Below the pieces are notes generated by a model. The model searched no databases. It saw only the letters and a list, made by a program, of their open reading frames with translations, and was not told where the DNA came from. The position numbers were made by a program, and so were the translations under genes. Of a DNA stretch of 64,000 nucleotides, positions 20,838-31,866 are shown piece by piece. The stretch lies in NCBI GenBank assembly GCA_030068145.1, contig JAPJBO010000954.1, forward strand, positions 1-64,000. Reading direction: 5' to 3'. Every line of letters begins with the position of its first letter. The stretch's first letter is position 1. Origin of the DNA: Diplonema papillatum (Eukaryota > Euglenozoa > Diplonemea > Diplonemida > Diplonemidae).

Positions 20838-21005
20838 AAAGTTCGTGGACGTGATCGTATCCATCGCACGACTTCTCACGGATGTTCACTCACCGTTTTG
20901 GCTTCCCGGTTTCATTCCGGGTCGCAGCATTCGAACGAAGCCAAAACGGTGAGTGAACATCCGTGAGAAGTCGTGCGATGGATACGATCACGTCCACGAA
21001 CTTTC
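20837..21005. repeat. Perfect 69-bp inverted repeat with a 31-base loop
   Basis: The left arm 20837-20905 starts GAAAGTTCGTGGACGTGA. The right arm 20937-21005 is its exact reverse complement. The loop contains CATTCCGGGTCGCAGCATTC, which is itself the reverse complement of sequence just before the left arm. It would form a very stable hairpin or cruciform. Confidence 0.9.
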
Positions 21006-22764
21006 GACTTTCATCTAGACAGTGTTTCGTGATATTGAAGTCGGTGCTGATAAGCCTTCCGATCGAAACCTCTTCCTTCTTTTAGAGCGTAAGTTCACTT
21101 AGAAATCCGGGGGTTTGAAGTCTCCGGTGATAATCGTCGTAAAGGTTCCTTTAGGTAGCGGAAAGTAGGGTGCGTATCGTATCTGCAGTAGTGGCAGTCC
21201 GCGTGCTTTTCTCAGAAGCCGCCTGATTTCGGGCACATCTTCAGTATGGACGAAGCAACGGGCGATCAGCAACAACTGATAAACTGACGGTACAAAGGAT
21301 TTGTGTCACAGGACACCGGGCTTGTTTTCATGGTTTCGGCAGAACACTGCCTCTCCCGCAAACAATAACCTGCTAGGCCCCGCCAGGGAGACTAGAGGGC
21401 GACTGTGCTGTGGGGTACCCCTACAGTGAAAGTCCTTCAGGGTCGGGTGGTACAGGGTCATGGGAGGGAGAGTTCCTGTAATTGCACATCCTTAGACTTG
21501 AGGTTTTTCGACGTTTAATGCGCACCGTTGATGCGGAAATGTTCCCTTCCATGCAAATTATACTTTCATTATTTGTTCTTCGCGTGTACAGGGTACAAAC
21601 CTCTCTGGGGGATTTTCCTGTAGTAGGACTTTTTCAGAGTGAAAGAGTTCGCTTGAAACTCCGGGGTTTTTAGTTGGCTTCGTTTTCCATTTCATGTGCA
21701 ACCGTTGTTCCGGAAATGTTCCCGTCAGTGCTAATAAGAAAAATACAGGGGCTTCATTTTGGATTATGCCGGTTGATCCACTTCCCTTTGTTTTTCCCTT
21801 CTTTTTTCGCGACTGTTTCGAGTTTGAAGGATCCGGGGTTTGTGTCTACGGTCGACAGTCAAGGCGGGTTGCTGCGCTTTCCTTGAGTGTGGGTATAGCT
21901 GGTACTGTTAGTTCGCTCTGTTAGTTCGCTTGTTTAGTCTTTGCGGCTGTGTTTTCTACGCTTTACTCGCAGTCTTGTGCGTACATTTTCGTTCTTCTCC
22001 GGACAACACGCCCGTTGCCTGCCTCTTTGGTTTTTACAACACGTAGGGCATACCCGCTAGCTTGCACAGTAGTAGCAGTGAGCGGCAACAATCTGTAACA
22101 ATAGACCGCACGAGTCGTCTTAGAAGCAGGTCTTGTTTCTTTTTACTCTCTCTCTCATGGGGGAGCCCCCAACCATCCTGACCAATCACGGTCGCGAACA
22201 CCGCCTCATGCACAACACCACACAGCACAAGAATGCAGTCTTGCTTTGGGTAGGTGCGCACTCAGCCATCGCAGGGCGCCCCCAGTATAAATTTGTTGCG
22301 TTCGTGTGATTGTCAGGCCTTCGACTACCCTGAGGAACGCACTATGCACACTCCGTGTCTACGTCGCAGCAGATGGAACGCGTTTGTTGCGCCACCGCGG
22401 GGGCGGCCTACGAGTGGGTATCGTTGTGGCCGGAGCCATCGTTGGATGTCCCTTCGCTCGTTTCTTCGCGTTTGCGTCGGTTCGCGCGCCGGGTGGACGC
22501 AGCCGACCCGCCCGCATTGCACTAATCATGCCATTTTATAGTCACGACTGATCTTTCTGATCTTACTTGGCATAAGTCTTACTCGTCATAAGACTGCTGT
22601 CAGTAGTAAGCACTCTTCAGTAGCAATATGACTAGTCACGTCAAATCAGTAGTAGGCACTTTTCAGTAGTGATATGACTAGTCGTTACGCTGTTTTTCAA
22701 ATGACTAGTGCACCGTGAACTCTTTAACTCTTAAGACACTCGGAGAACCGCCGGGAGTTTTTTT
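21006..22764. other. No gene seen; two partial family 5 repeats and one inverted match
   Basis: Family 5 pieces lie at 21085-21150 and 21640-21680. 22290-22345 is the reverse complement of sequence near 31045-31110, sharing GTCAGGCCTTCGACTACCCT. 22560-22700 holds short ACTAGTCAT-type repeats. Open frames at 22254-22551 show no recognisable protein. Confidence 0.4.
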
Positions 22765-22945
22765 TTTTTTTTTTACAGGAGGCTAGAGGGGAGAAGCCAA
22801 CTCCAAATGAGTCTTAGCTGAACGCTTTCGCCCGGCACCAAACCCAGATTTACCCGTGTTCGTGTGGGCTGCAGCTCATTTCCTCCCCTTTTTCCCCCTA
22901 GCGGCTTCTTCGGGTACTCTCTACAAAGCAGGTTCTTGTTCAAAA
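22765..22945 (+). repeat. Family 3 dispersed repeat, diverged copy
   Basis: Shares AGGAGGCTAGAGGGG, AACCCAGATTTACC, GTGTGGGCTGCAG and CTACAAAGCAGGT with 47770-47985 and 36585-36805. Confidence 0.6.
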
Positions 22946-23160
22946 AAAGGAAACGTTCATTCATAGAAAGCCATTTCGGAAGAATTTCTAGCGCGAGCAA
23001 TGCCGTCGTCGGGGTACAACAGAAAATCGTCAGATTTTCTTCATACTCTGGTCGTGAAACATTTTCGGACCGATGGTACATGTTTACCCCACCGGCGGCA
23101 TCCTTCCGGTGCATTCGTTCTTCGCTGACGAGGTGACTCTAAGATTCAATCCGGGTCTAC

Positions 23161-23384
23161 ATCATGCAGGGTCAAAACCTTGTGTCTTTTTAAAACGCTC
23201 CCGCGGGGCCGATGGAGCCCTAAAATCTTTTTTGGAAAAAAAAAAAATCTTTTTTGCTCAACTTCCTCAAAAATTACTGCAGAGTTTGTTCCAAACTTTT
23301 AAAATTCAAAAAACCCATTTTTTTTTCCGGAAACTTTTTTTTTGGCCATTTCCAAAAAGACACAAGGTTTTGACCCTGCATGAT
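23161..23384. mobile_element. Miniature inverted-repeat element with 31-bp perfect ends
   Basis: The left end 23161-23191 starts ATCATGCAGGGTCAAAACC. The right end 23354-23384 is its exact reverse complement. The 160-base interior is A- and T-run rich and non-coding. The perfect ends suggest a recent insertion. No second copy lies in this window. Confidence 0.75.
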
Positions 23385-23659
23385 ATACTCTTCGACGAGG
23401 AAAGCCGATGGTGCAGTTCGGGAGCTGAAAGCTTCCCAGAACTAGAACTTGCCGAAACGCAAAGATGGACGAGTTGATCGTGACCAAGGGAAGCCGCAGA
23501 CGATCCAGTATTTCCGGGGGTGGGTTGGTACAAATGGCACAGCGTGGTCCCTTTGTGGTTACCCATCGTGCCTGCCCAATGACGCCGCATCAATGGGGAT
23601 CAACAACTGTGTGTGGAGGGGGGACGCAAGTGCAACGTGCTTGGAATGCACGGTGGAGC

Positions 23660-23885
23660 CCAGCCTCAGCCCTTGGGAAAGAGCTCAAAGTGTCCAAAAG
23701 CCGTACTGTTGGAAAAGAGCACAAGTGTCCAAATGCCGCACTGTTTGGAAAAGAGCTCAACGTGTCCAAAAATGCCGCACCGTTGGAAAAGAGCTCAAAG
23801 TGTCCGAATTCCGTACTGTTGGGAAAAGAGCTCAAAGTGTCCAAAAGCCGTACTGTTGGAAAATGAGGTCAAAGTATCCGAATGC
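23660..23885. repeat. Minisatellite of about 36 bp, main block
   Basis: About six units of GAAAAGAGCTCAAAGTGTCC with a GCCGTACTGTTG-type spacer. A second block of the same motif lies at 24205-24320, where it reaches the end of the START-like gene. Confidence 0.8.
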
Positions 23886-24205
23886 CGTACTGCTTCTCGT
23901 CGGTGCAACCTGGAGGCCGAATGCGGTACGGGCGCCCGGTCAGTGGGGCCGCCTGCTGGCCGGCGTGCCCATTGGATCGCGCGGCAGGGGGCGACACGGG
24001 TTTGCCGTCGGGCTTCGCGGCCGCCGCCGCGTCGCCGGGGGGCCTTCGCCCTGATTTTCCGGCGCTGCTTGTTGAGGTACAGAAGCGTGCGCTACGCTGT
24101 GACGGCCACCTCGTCGGCGCCCAGCGAGCCGAGGCGGTCGGTGAGAAACCGCGGGATCGAAGAGTTGATGATGAACGAGCAGTTCGCCACCAGCAGCCTC
24201 AAAGT
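23870..24205 (-). pseudogene. Tandem partial copy of the last exon of the START-like gene
   Basis: Repeats 24295-24655 with small deletions, including GAGGCCGAATGCGGTACGGG, a GCTTGTTGAGGTACAGAAGC block and GATCGAAGAGTTGATGATGA. It corresponds to the C-terminal part of the protein, from the INSSIPRFL segment onward, so it is a 3' exon fragment rather than a gene. Confidence 0.8.
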
Positions 24206-24303
24206 GTCCAAATGCCGCACTGTTGGAAAAAGAGCTCAAAAGTGTCCGAATGCCGCACTGTTGGGAAACGAGCTCAAAGTGTCCAAACTGTTGGAAAATG
24301 AGC

Positions 24304-26721
24304 TCAAAGTGTCCGAATGCCGTACTGCTTCTCGTCGGTGCAGCCTGGAGGCCGAATGCGGTACGGGCGCCCGGTCAGCGGGGCCGCCTGCTGGCCGGCG
24401 TGCCCATTGGATCGCGCGGCAGGCAGGGTCAACGGGGGCGACACGGGTTTGCCGTCGGGCTTCGCAGCCGCCGCCGCGTCGCCGGGGGGGGCCTTCGCCT
24501 TGTTTTTCCGGCGCTGCTTGTTGAGGTACAGAAGCGTGCGCGACGCTGTGACGGCCACCTCGTCGGCGCCCAGCGAGCCGAGGCGGTCGAGCAACCCGGT
24601 GAGAAACCGCGGGATCGAAGAGTTGATGATGAACGAGTAGTTCGCCACCAGCAGCCCGTGGCCCCCCGGCAGCTGGTGGTACACGATGATCGACTTGCAC
24701 TTCCGCGTCATGTCGGGCCTCGCCCGCTTCTCGCGCTTCGTCCTTTCGAGCAGGATCGCCCGGTGCACTTCGAGGCCGTCCAGCAGCGGCGAGAGCTCGT
24801 GCAGGTCTTTCTCTGGCACCAGGGAGCACCGGAACTGTATCGTCATCTTAAAGACCCACGGGATGATCGTCTTCGTGATGCGGAACGTGTCGACGTCACC
24901 CCGCTCGGCGCAGTCCATCCACACCTTGGTCGAGTGCGCGGGCTGGCAGTTGACGTGGTACTCCGGCGTCACGAACGTGTCGTAGTCGATGTCGTCGAGC
25001 GTCATGAGGGGGAAGACGTAGATCGCGCTGTTCAAGAAAAACGTCACGTCCTTGTTCTCGTGCTGTACGTGGGTGGGGAGGAAGATCTTCGTTTAATGTT
25101 TAGGCAGGACACTGCCTCTCGTGCATGTTTGATGCAAGCATCAAGTCTTCTTCGAAGAAAGTGTAAAATAGAAAAGGGAAAACGGAAAAGGGTAAAGGGG
25201 TCGCCGGAGTGTAACACTGGTAACCGGAGGGGTTGTGGTTTTGTCGATTCGTCGTGGGAATGCTACGCGCGCATTCTCTGCTGCTGAGAGGGCACAGATG
25301 TACGAGCAGGCCTTACGTAAGAAATGGACATCGCAACTCTGAAGCTTACGTCGCTCCCCTCATCGGTCAGTTCAGGTGCCGCGTTTGTACTAAATATACC
25401 GCCGGGTTACCGGTAATCTTTCTTGTCTCGCTGAAACCAACTCATGCCGGTTACTCCGTCGTAAGTGCAACTCATTTAATTTTCTCCCTTTCAAGCATGT
25501 ATTTCATTGAGCTGAATCAGTTAAAATCGACTACGATTGTAAGAGCGAAGCGCACAAAGCATTCCCCTCCAACACGTGTGCTAGGATTAGGGCGTCGAAT
25601 CCAAGCCGCTCTGAAGCCGTAGGTGAAAGGGAGATGAGCCAAGTCTTGAGGACGCAGCAGCACAGTGACCCGGAGGCTTGAAAGCCGGCGCCCGGTCATT
25701 TGTCATTCCTGTGCAATTGTTGACCGGGAAAAAAAACTCCAACGACCAATACACGGACTTCACACGGAATAGAAATTCTCCTACACGGAATCACACGGAA
25801 TCCGTGTGATTCCATGTGTAGGGTACACTTTTCGAGAAAGTGTGGTTGGCTCGAATAGAGCATTTACATATTGCATATTCATAGGATCTCTCTTGTTTTT
25901 GTATGTGCGCACTAGCGGAACTCACCTGCTTTGGTAAGTTTCATGCATTACGCTGCCAACTACTAATTCGTAGTACCAACAATGCATTGTTCTCCCTCGG
26001 GATGTCAGTCCGAGTTAGTGCCATGTTTTGTTTGTACGTGCCGGGGGAGGATTAGCCTGTTAGTGAGTGATAGTGAGTGAATATGATCGGTAGGCTAATC
26101 TTCTCCTAAACACGCTGCCAGTGTTCTCTTTCGTGTTTACGATTAATTGTTAGTACGAAAAAGGGCACACACCATGTCGTCCATGTTTATGAACGGCACG
26201 TTGTTCTCCGTGCTCTCGTCTTCGAAGCAGGTTCGGTTGATGACGAGGCGGTACAAGTCCCTCTCGTGGTTGCTGATTTGGTCCCCGACTTTGCACGAGA
26301 ACCCGAAGAGCGCGTTGCCGTCGTTGAGCTTCTCCATGACTCCTTCGTCGAGGTGCCACGTGTTCACCACCGCCGAAGTGTACGTGAACTTATCCCAAGA
26401 GAGCTGCTGCGCGGTGAATTTGCGGGCCAGCTCGGCTCCTAGGGTTGACACGTCCGGTTTGCAGACGACTACATCGCTTTCCGAAGCGCTGTGCGCGTAG
26501 CTGGCCCGCTTGGGGAACGGGGGGTCCGACGACGAAGGCTGCTCGTCGCCCTCGTCGAACTCGTCCATGCTGTGGAAGCTTTCCTCCGAGTCGCAGTCGC
26601 GCACCATCGCGACCGTCATCCCCTTTGGGAACTCGTGCCGGAACTCCTGCGGCTCCAAGAAGTTTATCGGGTCTGATGTCTCCGACACCCACAGGCGCGT
26701 CCGGCTCCGCCTGCCCGCCAT
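24304..26721 (-). CDS. Protein with a START-like C-terminal half, two exons
   Basis: Exon 1 is 26721-26173 and exon 2 is 25062-24304; the junction is GT-AG and phase 0, giving 435 aa. The N-terminal half starts MAGRRSRTRLWVSE and has an acidic Ser-rich stretch (FDEGDEQPSSSDPPF). The second exon runs through IIPWVFKMTIQFRCSLVP and ends a folded region with KSIIVYHQLPGGHGLLVANY and INSSIPRFLTGLLDRLG. That Ile-Pro-x-Phe helix is what one sees at the end of START lipid-binding domains, so a lipid-binding or transfer role is possible but unproven. The tail is Ala/Pro/Lys-rich. The last codons (YGIRTL and stop) lie in a minisatellite unit, and a truncated copy of the exon follows. The start ATG opens the first exon and no upstream alternative was seen. 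Coding status is well supported; family is tentative. Confidence 0.65.
25770..25820. repeat. Short palindrome in the START-like gene intron
   Basis: CTACACGGAATCACACGGA meets a near-exact reverse complement (TCCGTGTGATTCCATGTGTAG), giving a 20-bp-arm hairpin with almost no loop. Confidence 0.7.
25905..26000 (-). repeat. Family 4 dispersed repeat in the START-like gene intron
   Basis: Contains GTGCGCACTAGCGGAACTC, TTTGGTAAGTTTCATGCA, TACGCTGCCAACTACTAATT and ACCAACAATGCATTGTT. It lies about 170 bases from the splice donor. A GGCAGCGTG remnant and GTACTAACAATTAAT also occur close to that donor. Confidence 0.65.
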
Positions 26722-28894
26722 CTCCTTAGCCCTCCAGCTTCCCTATCCACAACCTTTCAAGAAAGCCGCGGAAGTCGGCTGAACCGGGAGAGCTCGGATA
26801 AGGGTGTGTATGTGCTTGGGTGTTACACCTGGTTCGATTGCGGGGTTATAAAACCTCGGGGATAAAAAGACTACGTGTTTCTTCCGTTCCAATCAACCGA
26901 GGTTGCCGTGCGTCGCCAGTCTGGTGTCTTTCCGGCCTTTCTCGTTGTTCTTCCTCTTCCGGGGTGATGGCTCTGCTGCACCAATCGGTTTCTTCTTTTT
27001 TCCTTTTTGCCAAGCCTCCCACAACTGCAGGTTAGAGAACTAACAAGCGACAATAGGCAAGAAACCCTCACGCAATCACGCAACAACTATCCAGGCCCCC
27101 GACCACTCCCCCCTGATCTGGCAGACCGTGGCAAAATAGTCGGCGCTGCCTGTTGTCGGCCCCCGTCGTGACCCCTTCCTGGGAAGGTGGAAGGACCCTC
27201 AAAACGTCAGAAATGGGCTGCCGGGGTGTCTCCGAGGAGACCCCAGGGCCCTACTGTCGTGGATACGAACCCACAAAACAGTTTCTGGGGTGCCTTGGCC
27301 CAGTCTGGACCAGCTGGTCATATTCTGAAAAACCCCTACAGTATCAGGTAATAAAAAGACGCTCACCTATAGCTATTACGTGTGGCCATCTGTAGGCTAC
27401 GGACCCGTTTAAGTCGTCGTGCTTCCCTTCACGGTAGTACGACCACTCCCAGCCATAGCTAGGTGACGGCCGATACCCCGGGCTGGGAGTGGGCCTTCTA
27501 CTCGCGTGATGCTTGCTGCTGGCTTTTGCTTCCACGTCCTCATGAGAGTGCGTTGTGTTGTTTCCGTGAGTGGAACTCTTCCTCTCGTCACCTCCTACAA
27601 GGCAATTCCTTAAACGTTTCCTGAAGGAATTGCCTTGTGGAGGTGACTTTTCCTTGCGTTCGCATTTTGCAGCCATTGTTCCAGCCTGAACGAGCATCCG
27701 ACCAGCTTTTGGATTTCCGGAGCGTTTTAGGGCCACCGGGTGGTTGGTTTCCAGTTTTGGGTTTCTGATGAGGCCATGTGAATATACTACTAGCCGATTC
27801 TTTACGTTGTTCGCCTTCGGGTCAAACCCGCTGCAACGTTGGATTTCTGCTGCAGAACCCCGGGCACACGACTCTGTAAACGCGGAGATCGTTTGTCGCT
27901 TATTCGCTTGCGTCGGTGCCGACGGAAAGCCTTGGCGAAAGCCAATGAGCCGGTATCTCTTGAAACATCGAAGTGCCTGCTGCTGTTTATCACAGTGAAT
28001 CACGGTCCACCACGGTCTATCAGGTCCATCCCTAGTCCCTAGAGCTGCATGCCCGGTGCTGTATTCTTCGGTCTATCACGGTCTATCACGAGGGGATGGA
28101 CCGGCTCAGCCAAGGTCACAGGGGGCAAGGGCGGGCAAACTCTCGCACCCAACTCCCAACTCACCAACTCCTGGATCGCAGTATTGATCACAAATCTGGT
28201 TTGGCCTCTTCGGATGGGCTGATTCCCGAATAAATTAGAACAATCGGCCTTGTCCTTCGATTTAAGCAGCCAGCTATGAAAGGGGAAAGCAGGAATCGGC
28301 ATGTTTGTACGTTACGCTGTGGAAAAACGGAAAGCCATGACGAAAGCCAAGGTCACTTACCACCGCCGTCTTTCCGACCTTCGCTCTTGATGTGATGCTA
28401 ATGATGCAGGTTCCCACTCGTCCTCTGCAGCTTCCGGGAGCACCAACACCATGTTCTAGAGCTAGGCGTGCAGCAAAGATACTCGTCCAGGCATAGATCG
28501 TCGGAGGCCGTCCATCATTGGCCGACGGCCCGTGCTTGAAAGCTGTGAGTTGGCACCTTAGCAGCAGGTCCGATATTTTTGGCCTCGATCAGGAGCATGA
28601 ACGAGGAGGTGGTCAGATGACTTTGGATGCCATCGTCTGCCATTGCATCGTCAACACCGAGTTCTTTGTGGTGGGGCACGAAACGTGTTCTATTGTTGTT
28701 GCCGCTGTTTTTGTGTTAGAGCTAGCGTCGTTGTTTGTGTCGTTGTATGCAGGGGTGCATTGTTAACACAAGAAACAGTTGTGTTAGAGCTAGAGCCGTT
28801 GTTTACGTCTTGTTTGCAGGGGTGCGTTGTTCACACGAAAAACAAAGGTCCGCTCCGGGGAGGGAGCAGGCCGGTCACTCGGCAGAGTTCAATT
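26722..28894. other. Between the START-like gene and the tetraspan gene; no supported gene
   Basis: Contains a 24-bp-arm hairpin at 27583-27650 (CAAGGCAATTCCTT against AAGGAATTGCCTTG) and a block at 27955-28105 shared with 49878-49985 (TAGAGCTGCAT, CGGTCTATCACG, GAGGGGATGGACCGGCTCA). A 219-codon minus-strand open frame (27344-28003) shows no recognisable domain and has no ATG at its left limit. Tandem GTGTTAGAGCTAGAGCCGTT-like units lie near 28712-28830. Confidence 0.45.
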
Positions 28895-29671
28895 TCAGTG
28901 AGAGACGACAACGACGACGTTTCCCCCGTTCGTAGTGGTTGTCGTGACTGTCTCCTTCTTCTGTACCGCGCAGCAGAGAGTAATACCCCACGCGATGCAA
29001 CAAGCGATCGTCATGAGAACCGTCCAGATAATAGCGACGATGAAGATCACGGTGTACGGGTTCACGTCCACGGGTTCCCTACCATTGCGGGCGTACTCCC
29101 GGTCCCATTTGTCTTCTTTGGATTGGTTCTTCGCGTGCAAAATCAGGAGCATGAACCCTTGGAGCAAAGATACGACGAGCATTGCAATAGACACGCACCG
29201 ACACCGCTGCCTGTCTACCGGCGTCCCGTGTTGAAACAGGAAACACAACGCCACTGTGCCGACGATGAACAGGATCGGAGTGACCCAACTCAACGCTGAG
29301 GAAACAGCTACATTAGAGCCTTCAATTTCTTTCCCATCGTCAGGAGCAGAAATCGTCATGAAACCGATCCAGCCGATCAGCAGCACCAAGAACGCCATGA
29401 AAGCCGTGAACAAGACGCATGGGAACAGGGCCCTTTGAAGATTCGGATTCTGGGCATTTGTTATGACCACCTGCATCGGCTGGTTCCCCACTGCAAAGCT
29501 TGGCTGTCCTGGTGCGTACTGAGCTGGTGCGTACTGAGCTGGTGCGTACTGCGCTGGCTGAACCGGTGGGTAGCGGCAGACTTCTGGCTCCTCTGCATCC
29601 GGTTCTGCAGAAGGGTGTGAATCCACCAATGAGGAATACGGCTGCAGGGCGTTCTTGTCTTCCACACCCAT
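28895..29671 (-). CDS. Four-pass membrane protein with a Pro/Tyr-rich N-terminal tail
   Basis: Single open frame of 258 aa starting MGVEDKNALQPYSSL. The N-terminal tail holds three AQYAP units (residues 40-54) after a YPPV motif. Four hydrophobic segments follow at about 81-107 (ALFPCVLFTAFMAFLVLL), 125-147, 159-179 and 206-236 (with CCIAWGITLCC). The C-terminus is a Thr-run and a Val-run. I do not recognise the family; the layout resembles tetraspan-type or MARVEL-like small membrane proteins only in a general way. The open frame continues upstream past this ATG into a fragment of a LINE (29945-30195); I take the ATG at 29671 because upstream residues are low-complexity and mobile-element derived. 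Function unknown. Confidence 0.65.
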   Translation of the reverse strand: MGVEDKNALQPYSSLVDSHPSAEPDAEEPEVCRYPPVQPAQYAPAQYAPAQYAPGQPSFAVGNQPMQVVITNAQNPNLQRALFPCVLFTAFMAFLVLLIGWIGFMTISAPDDGKEIEGSNVAVSSALSWVTPILFIVGTVALCFLFQHGTPVDRQRCRCVSIAMLVVSLLQGFMLLILHAKNQSKEDKWDREYARNGREPVDVNPYTVIFIVAIIWTVLMTIACCIAWGITLCCAVQKKETVTTTTTNGGNVVVVVSH

Positions 29672-29944
29672 GTTGGTTATCTCTTCCTGCTTTTCCTGTT
29701 TTCTTCTTTTTTTGAACAGCCTGTCTTTGTTTATTTCTCTTTTTCTCTGGAGCCTAATCCTTAACAAAGGCCTCCGAAAAGTAAGATATGTGTTATTTTC
29801 TACATTGTGTGGTAGTATCCCAAATAAGACGTGTCCGCTCACCACAAACTCAGGCTCTGAAAAGTGGATACCCGCACTACGAAGGTCATCAGGATGGTGG
29901 GCCATTTTGCATGCAAAACCCCTTTTGTTTGTGCGATGAAACCT

Positions 29945-30195
29945 ACCTCTCCTTCGTTGTTGATTCTCCTCTCGCCACGCCGCCCTGTGGTGCCCTTTCC
30001 TGCAGCAGTGCCCGGGTCTCCTACTCCTCAGGTTGGCGTGCTTCTTGCAGCTGTCGCACGTCGGCATCTCATGATCGAGACATCGGTGGTGATGGTTGCG
30101 ACAGCATTCCGCTGTCGTCTTACACGTGGCGCACTGCGTCATCCGGTGCTCGGCACACATTGTTACGGCTAGGCCATCACCCTCCCTGTGGGTGG
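29945..30195 (-). pseudogene. Fragment of the OTU-type LINE Cys/His array
   Basis: Encodes HREGDGLAV, CAEHRMTQCATCKTTAECC and RSRRPGHCCRKGHHRAA, almost identical to ORF2 of the intact element near 59065-59275 and therefore a young copy. It is cut at both sides, on the same strand and in the same open frame as the membrane protein gene, 274 bases upstream of its ATG. Confidence 0.8.
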
Positions 30196-30419
30196 GGTCC
30201 GGTTGGCGTTCCGTGTCTCGTTTGCGTGTCGGAAAAAGAGAAAAAAAAAGGGGGAACAGGACGGAGCGGCGGCTTTGTGACCGTTTCAATGCAGACGGAG
30301 GGAAGGAGGGAGCAGTAAGAAAGTGCAGCGAGCGGGGAAACAGACGCCTGGTCCGGGAGAAGGGGAGAGGGTAGGGTGGGGGGATTGCAGGAGCTTGGAG
30401 AACTCGGAATGGACGGGCT

Positions 30420-30565
30420 CGACACTGCACAGGTTCATTTGCACTCCGCGCTTCGGTTCCTTTGAGCTACGGACACATAAGGCGGACCTCACCAACGCGG
30501 AACCAGAGTGTCTGCAGACAGGACAGCGGTGTGAGTTTGGTTTGTCAGGCGGCTATTCTTAGCTC
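30420..30565 (+). repeat. Family 1 dispersed repeat, partial copy
   Basis: Matches the family over ACGGACACATAAGGCGGACC and AGAGTGTCTGCAGACAGGAC. Confidence 0.65.
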
Positions 30566-30599
30566 GTCACAGCCAGGACCATCATGCAGGCAAATCCTA

Positions 30600-30755
30600 G
30601 CATAAACGTGCTTGGAATGGACATGTGCTCAACATCGGCACTGGTCCCGTCTGCACCGTGTTTCGGTCCTTTAAGCCACGGACACACAAGGCGGTCATCA
30701 GCGCGGAGCCTGAGTGTCTGCAGACAGGACAGCGGGAATCTTAGTTTAACGTTCA
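30600..30755 (+). repeat. Family 1 dispersed repeat, adjacent partial copy
   Basis: Matches over GTGCTTGGAATGGACATGTG, GCACCGTGTTTCGGTCCTTT and CCTGAGTGTCTGCAGACAGG. Same orientation as its neighbour. Confidence 0.65.
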
Positions 30756-30799
30756 GGCTGAAAAGCAGGAAGGAGCGAGACAGTGTTGAGACTAGTACT

Positions 30800-31130
30800 T
30801 GGACAACCTGATAACAACGTAAACCCCGCTGCTTCGCCCCACCTACCCTACACCACCCTACCCTATCTGCTGCCTTAGGAGCTGAGCGGCCGGAGTTTCG
30901 AAGGTCAAATGGCCAAAATGCTCGCTCCGCTGAAAAAATGTTCCGAGATTGCTCGACAACAAAAAACTCCGAAATGCGGTTTTGGAAGATTTCAGCCTCA
31001 TTGACCCTACCGTGGAGACCACCGAAAACAGTGAATATACTAACAGTGCGTCAATAGTGCGTTGCTCAGGGTAGTCGAAGGCCTGACAATCACACTAATG
31101 CAACAAATTCACTACAAACAGGGGGGGGGA
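30800..31130. other. No gene seen
   Basis: Contains a block near 31045-31110 (CAGGGTAGTCGAAGGCCTGA) that recurs inverted at 22290-22345 and in diverged form at 44030-44115. Nothing else was seen. Confidence 0.4.
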
Positions 31131-31284
31131 ACCTCACTTTGTGTTTAGGTAGAAGACTGCCTCTCTCATGTAGGATTGATGCTAGCATCAAGTATTCTCG
31201 AGGAACAGGAGGGGGATTGCAAGAACGTGCTCGGAATGCGTGCTCACCACCGCACCGGTCCCAACGCGAAAGGGGTGGGGGGAG

Positions 31285-31800
31285 AGAAAACTTACTCGAC
31301 GTAGCTGCTCAAGTTCTTCGCGTACACCACCGTGTTGTTTTCTCACTCAGGACCTTTGACCTGTTGTGTTTCTGTGTCTTGTCGTGAAGGGTAGACCCGC
31401 ATGACCTCACGTCCGTTCAACAGTTCGGTGGTAACGGCACCTCGGATCCCTTCGGTTCTTTGTCTGGCAGCTTTTGTTGAGCATTTTCTTCCAAGTTGGC
31501 GCTTTTGTAAAAATACTCGACGTAGCTGCTGCGACTCCGAATGGAAGGGGGGAAATATAGAGGTAAGGGGCAAATACAATACAAACACAATCTGATTTGT
31601 TCTTCGCTTACACCACCGTGTGTTGTTTTCTCACTCAGGACTTTGACCTGTTGTGTTTGTGTGATTTGTCGTGTAGGGGTAGACCCGCATGACCTCACGT
31701 CCGTTCAACACGTGGTTCGGTAGTTACAGCACTTGGGATCCCTTCTGTTCTTTGTCGGGCAGCATCGTCGAGCATTTCCTTTCAAGCTGGCGCTTATGTA
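31285..31800 (+). repeat. Family 2 dispersed repeat, two tandem units
   Basis: Two units begin with CTCGACGTAGCTGCT (31290 and 31512) and each runs through a CACCACCGTG block, TCACTCAGGAC, GACCCGCATGACCTCACGTC and a GGCGCTT end. Unit period about 230 bp. Confidence 0.7.
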
Positions 31801-31866
31801 AAAGAAAACGGATGGAAACGCGTTTACTTGCCGTCATAGCCATAAGGGGGGGGCAACAAACAAAAG

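Noticed and set aside
27344-28003. 219-codon minus-strand frame
   Set aside because: It has no ATG at its limit, no recognisable domain, contains a hairpin and overlaps a dispersed repeat at its 5' side.
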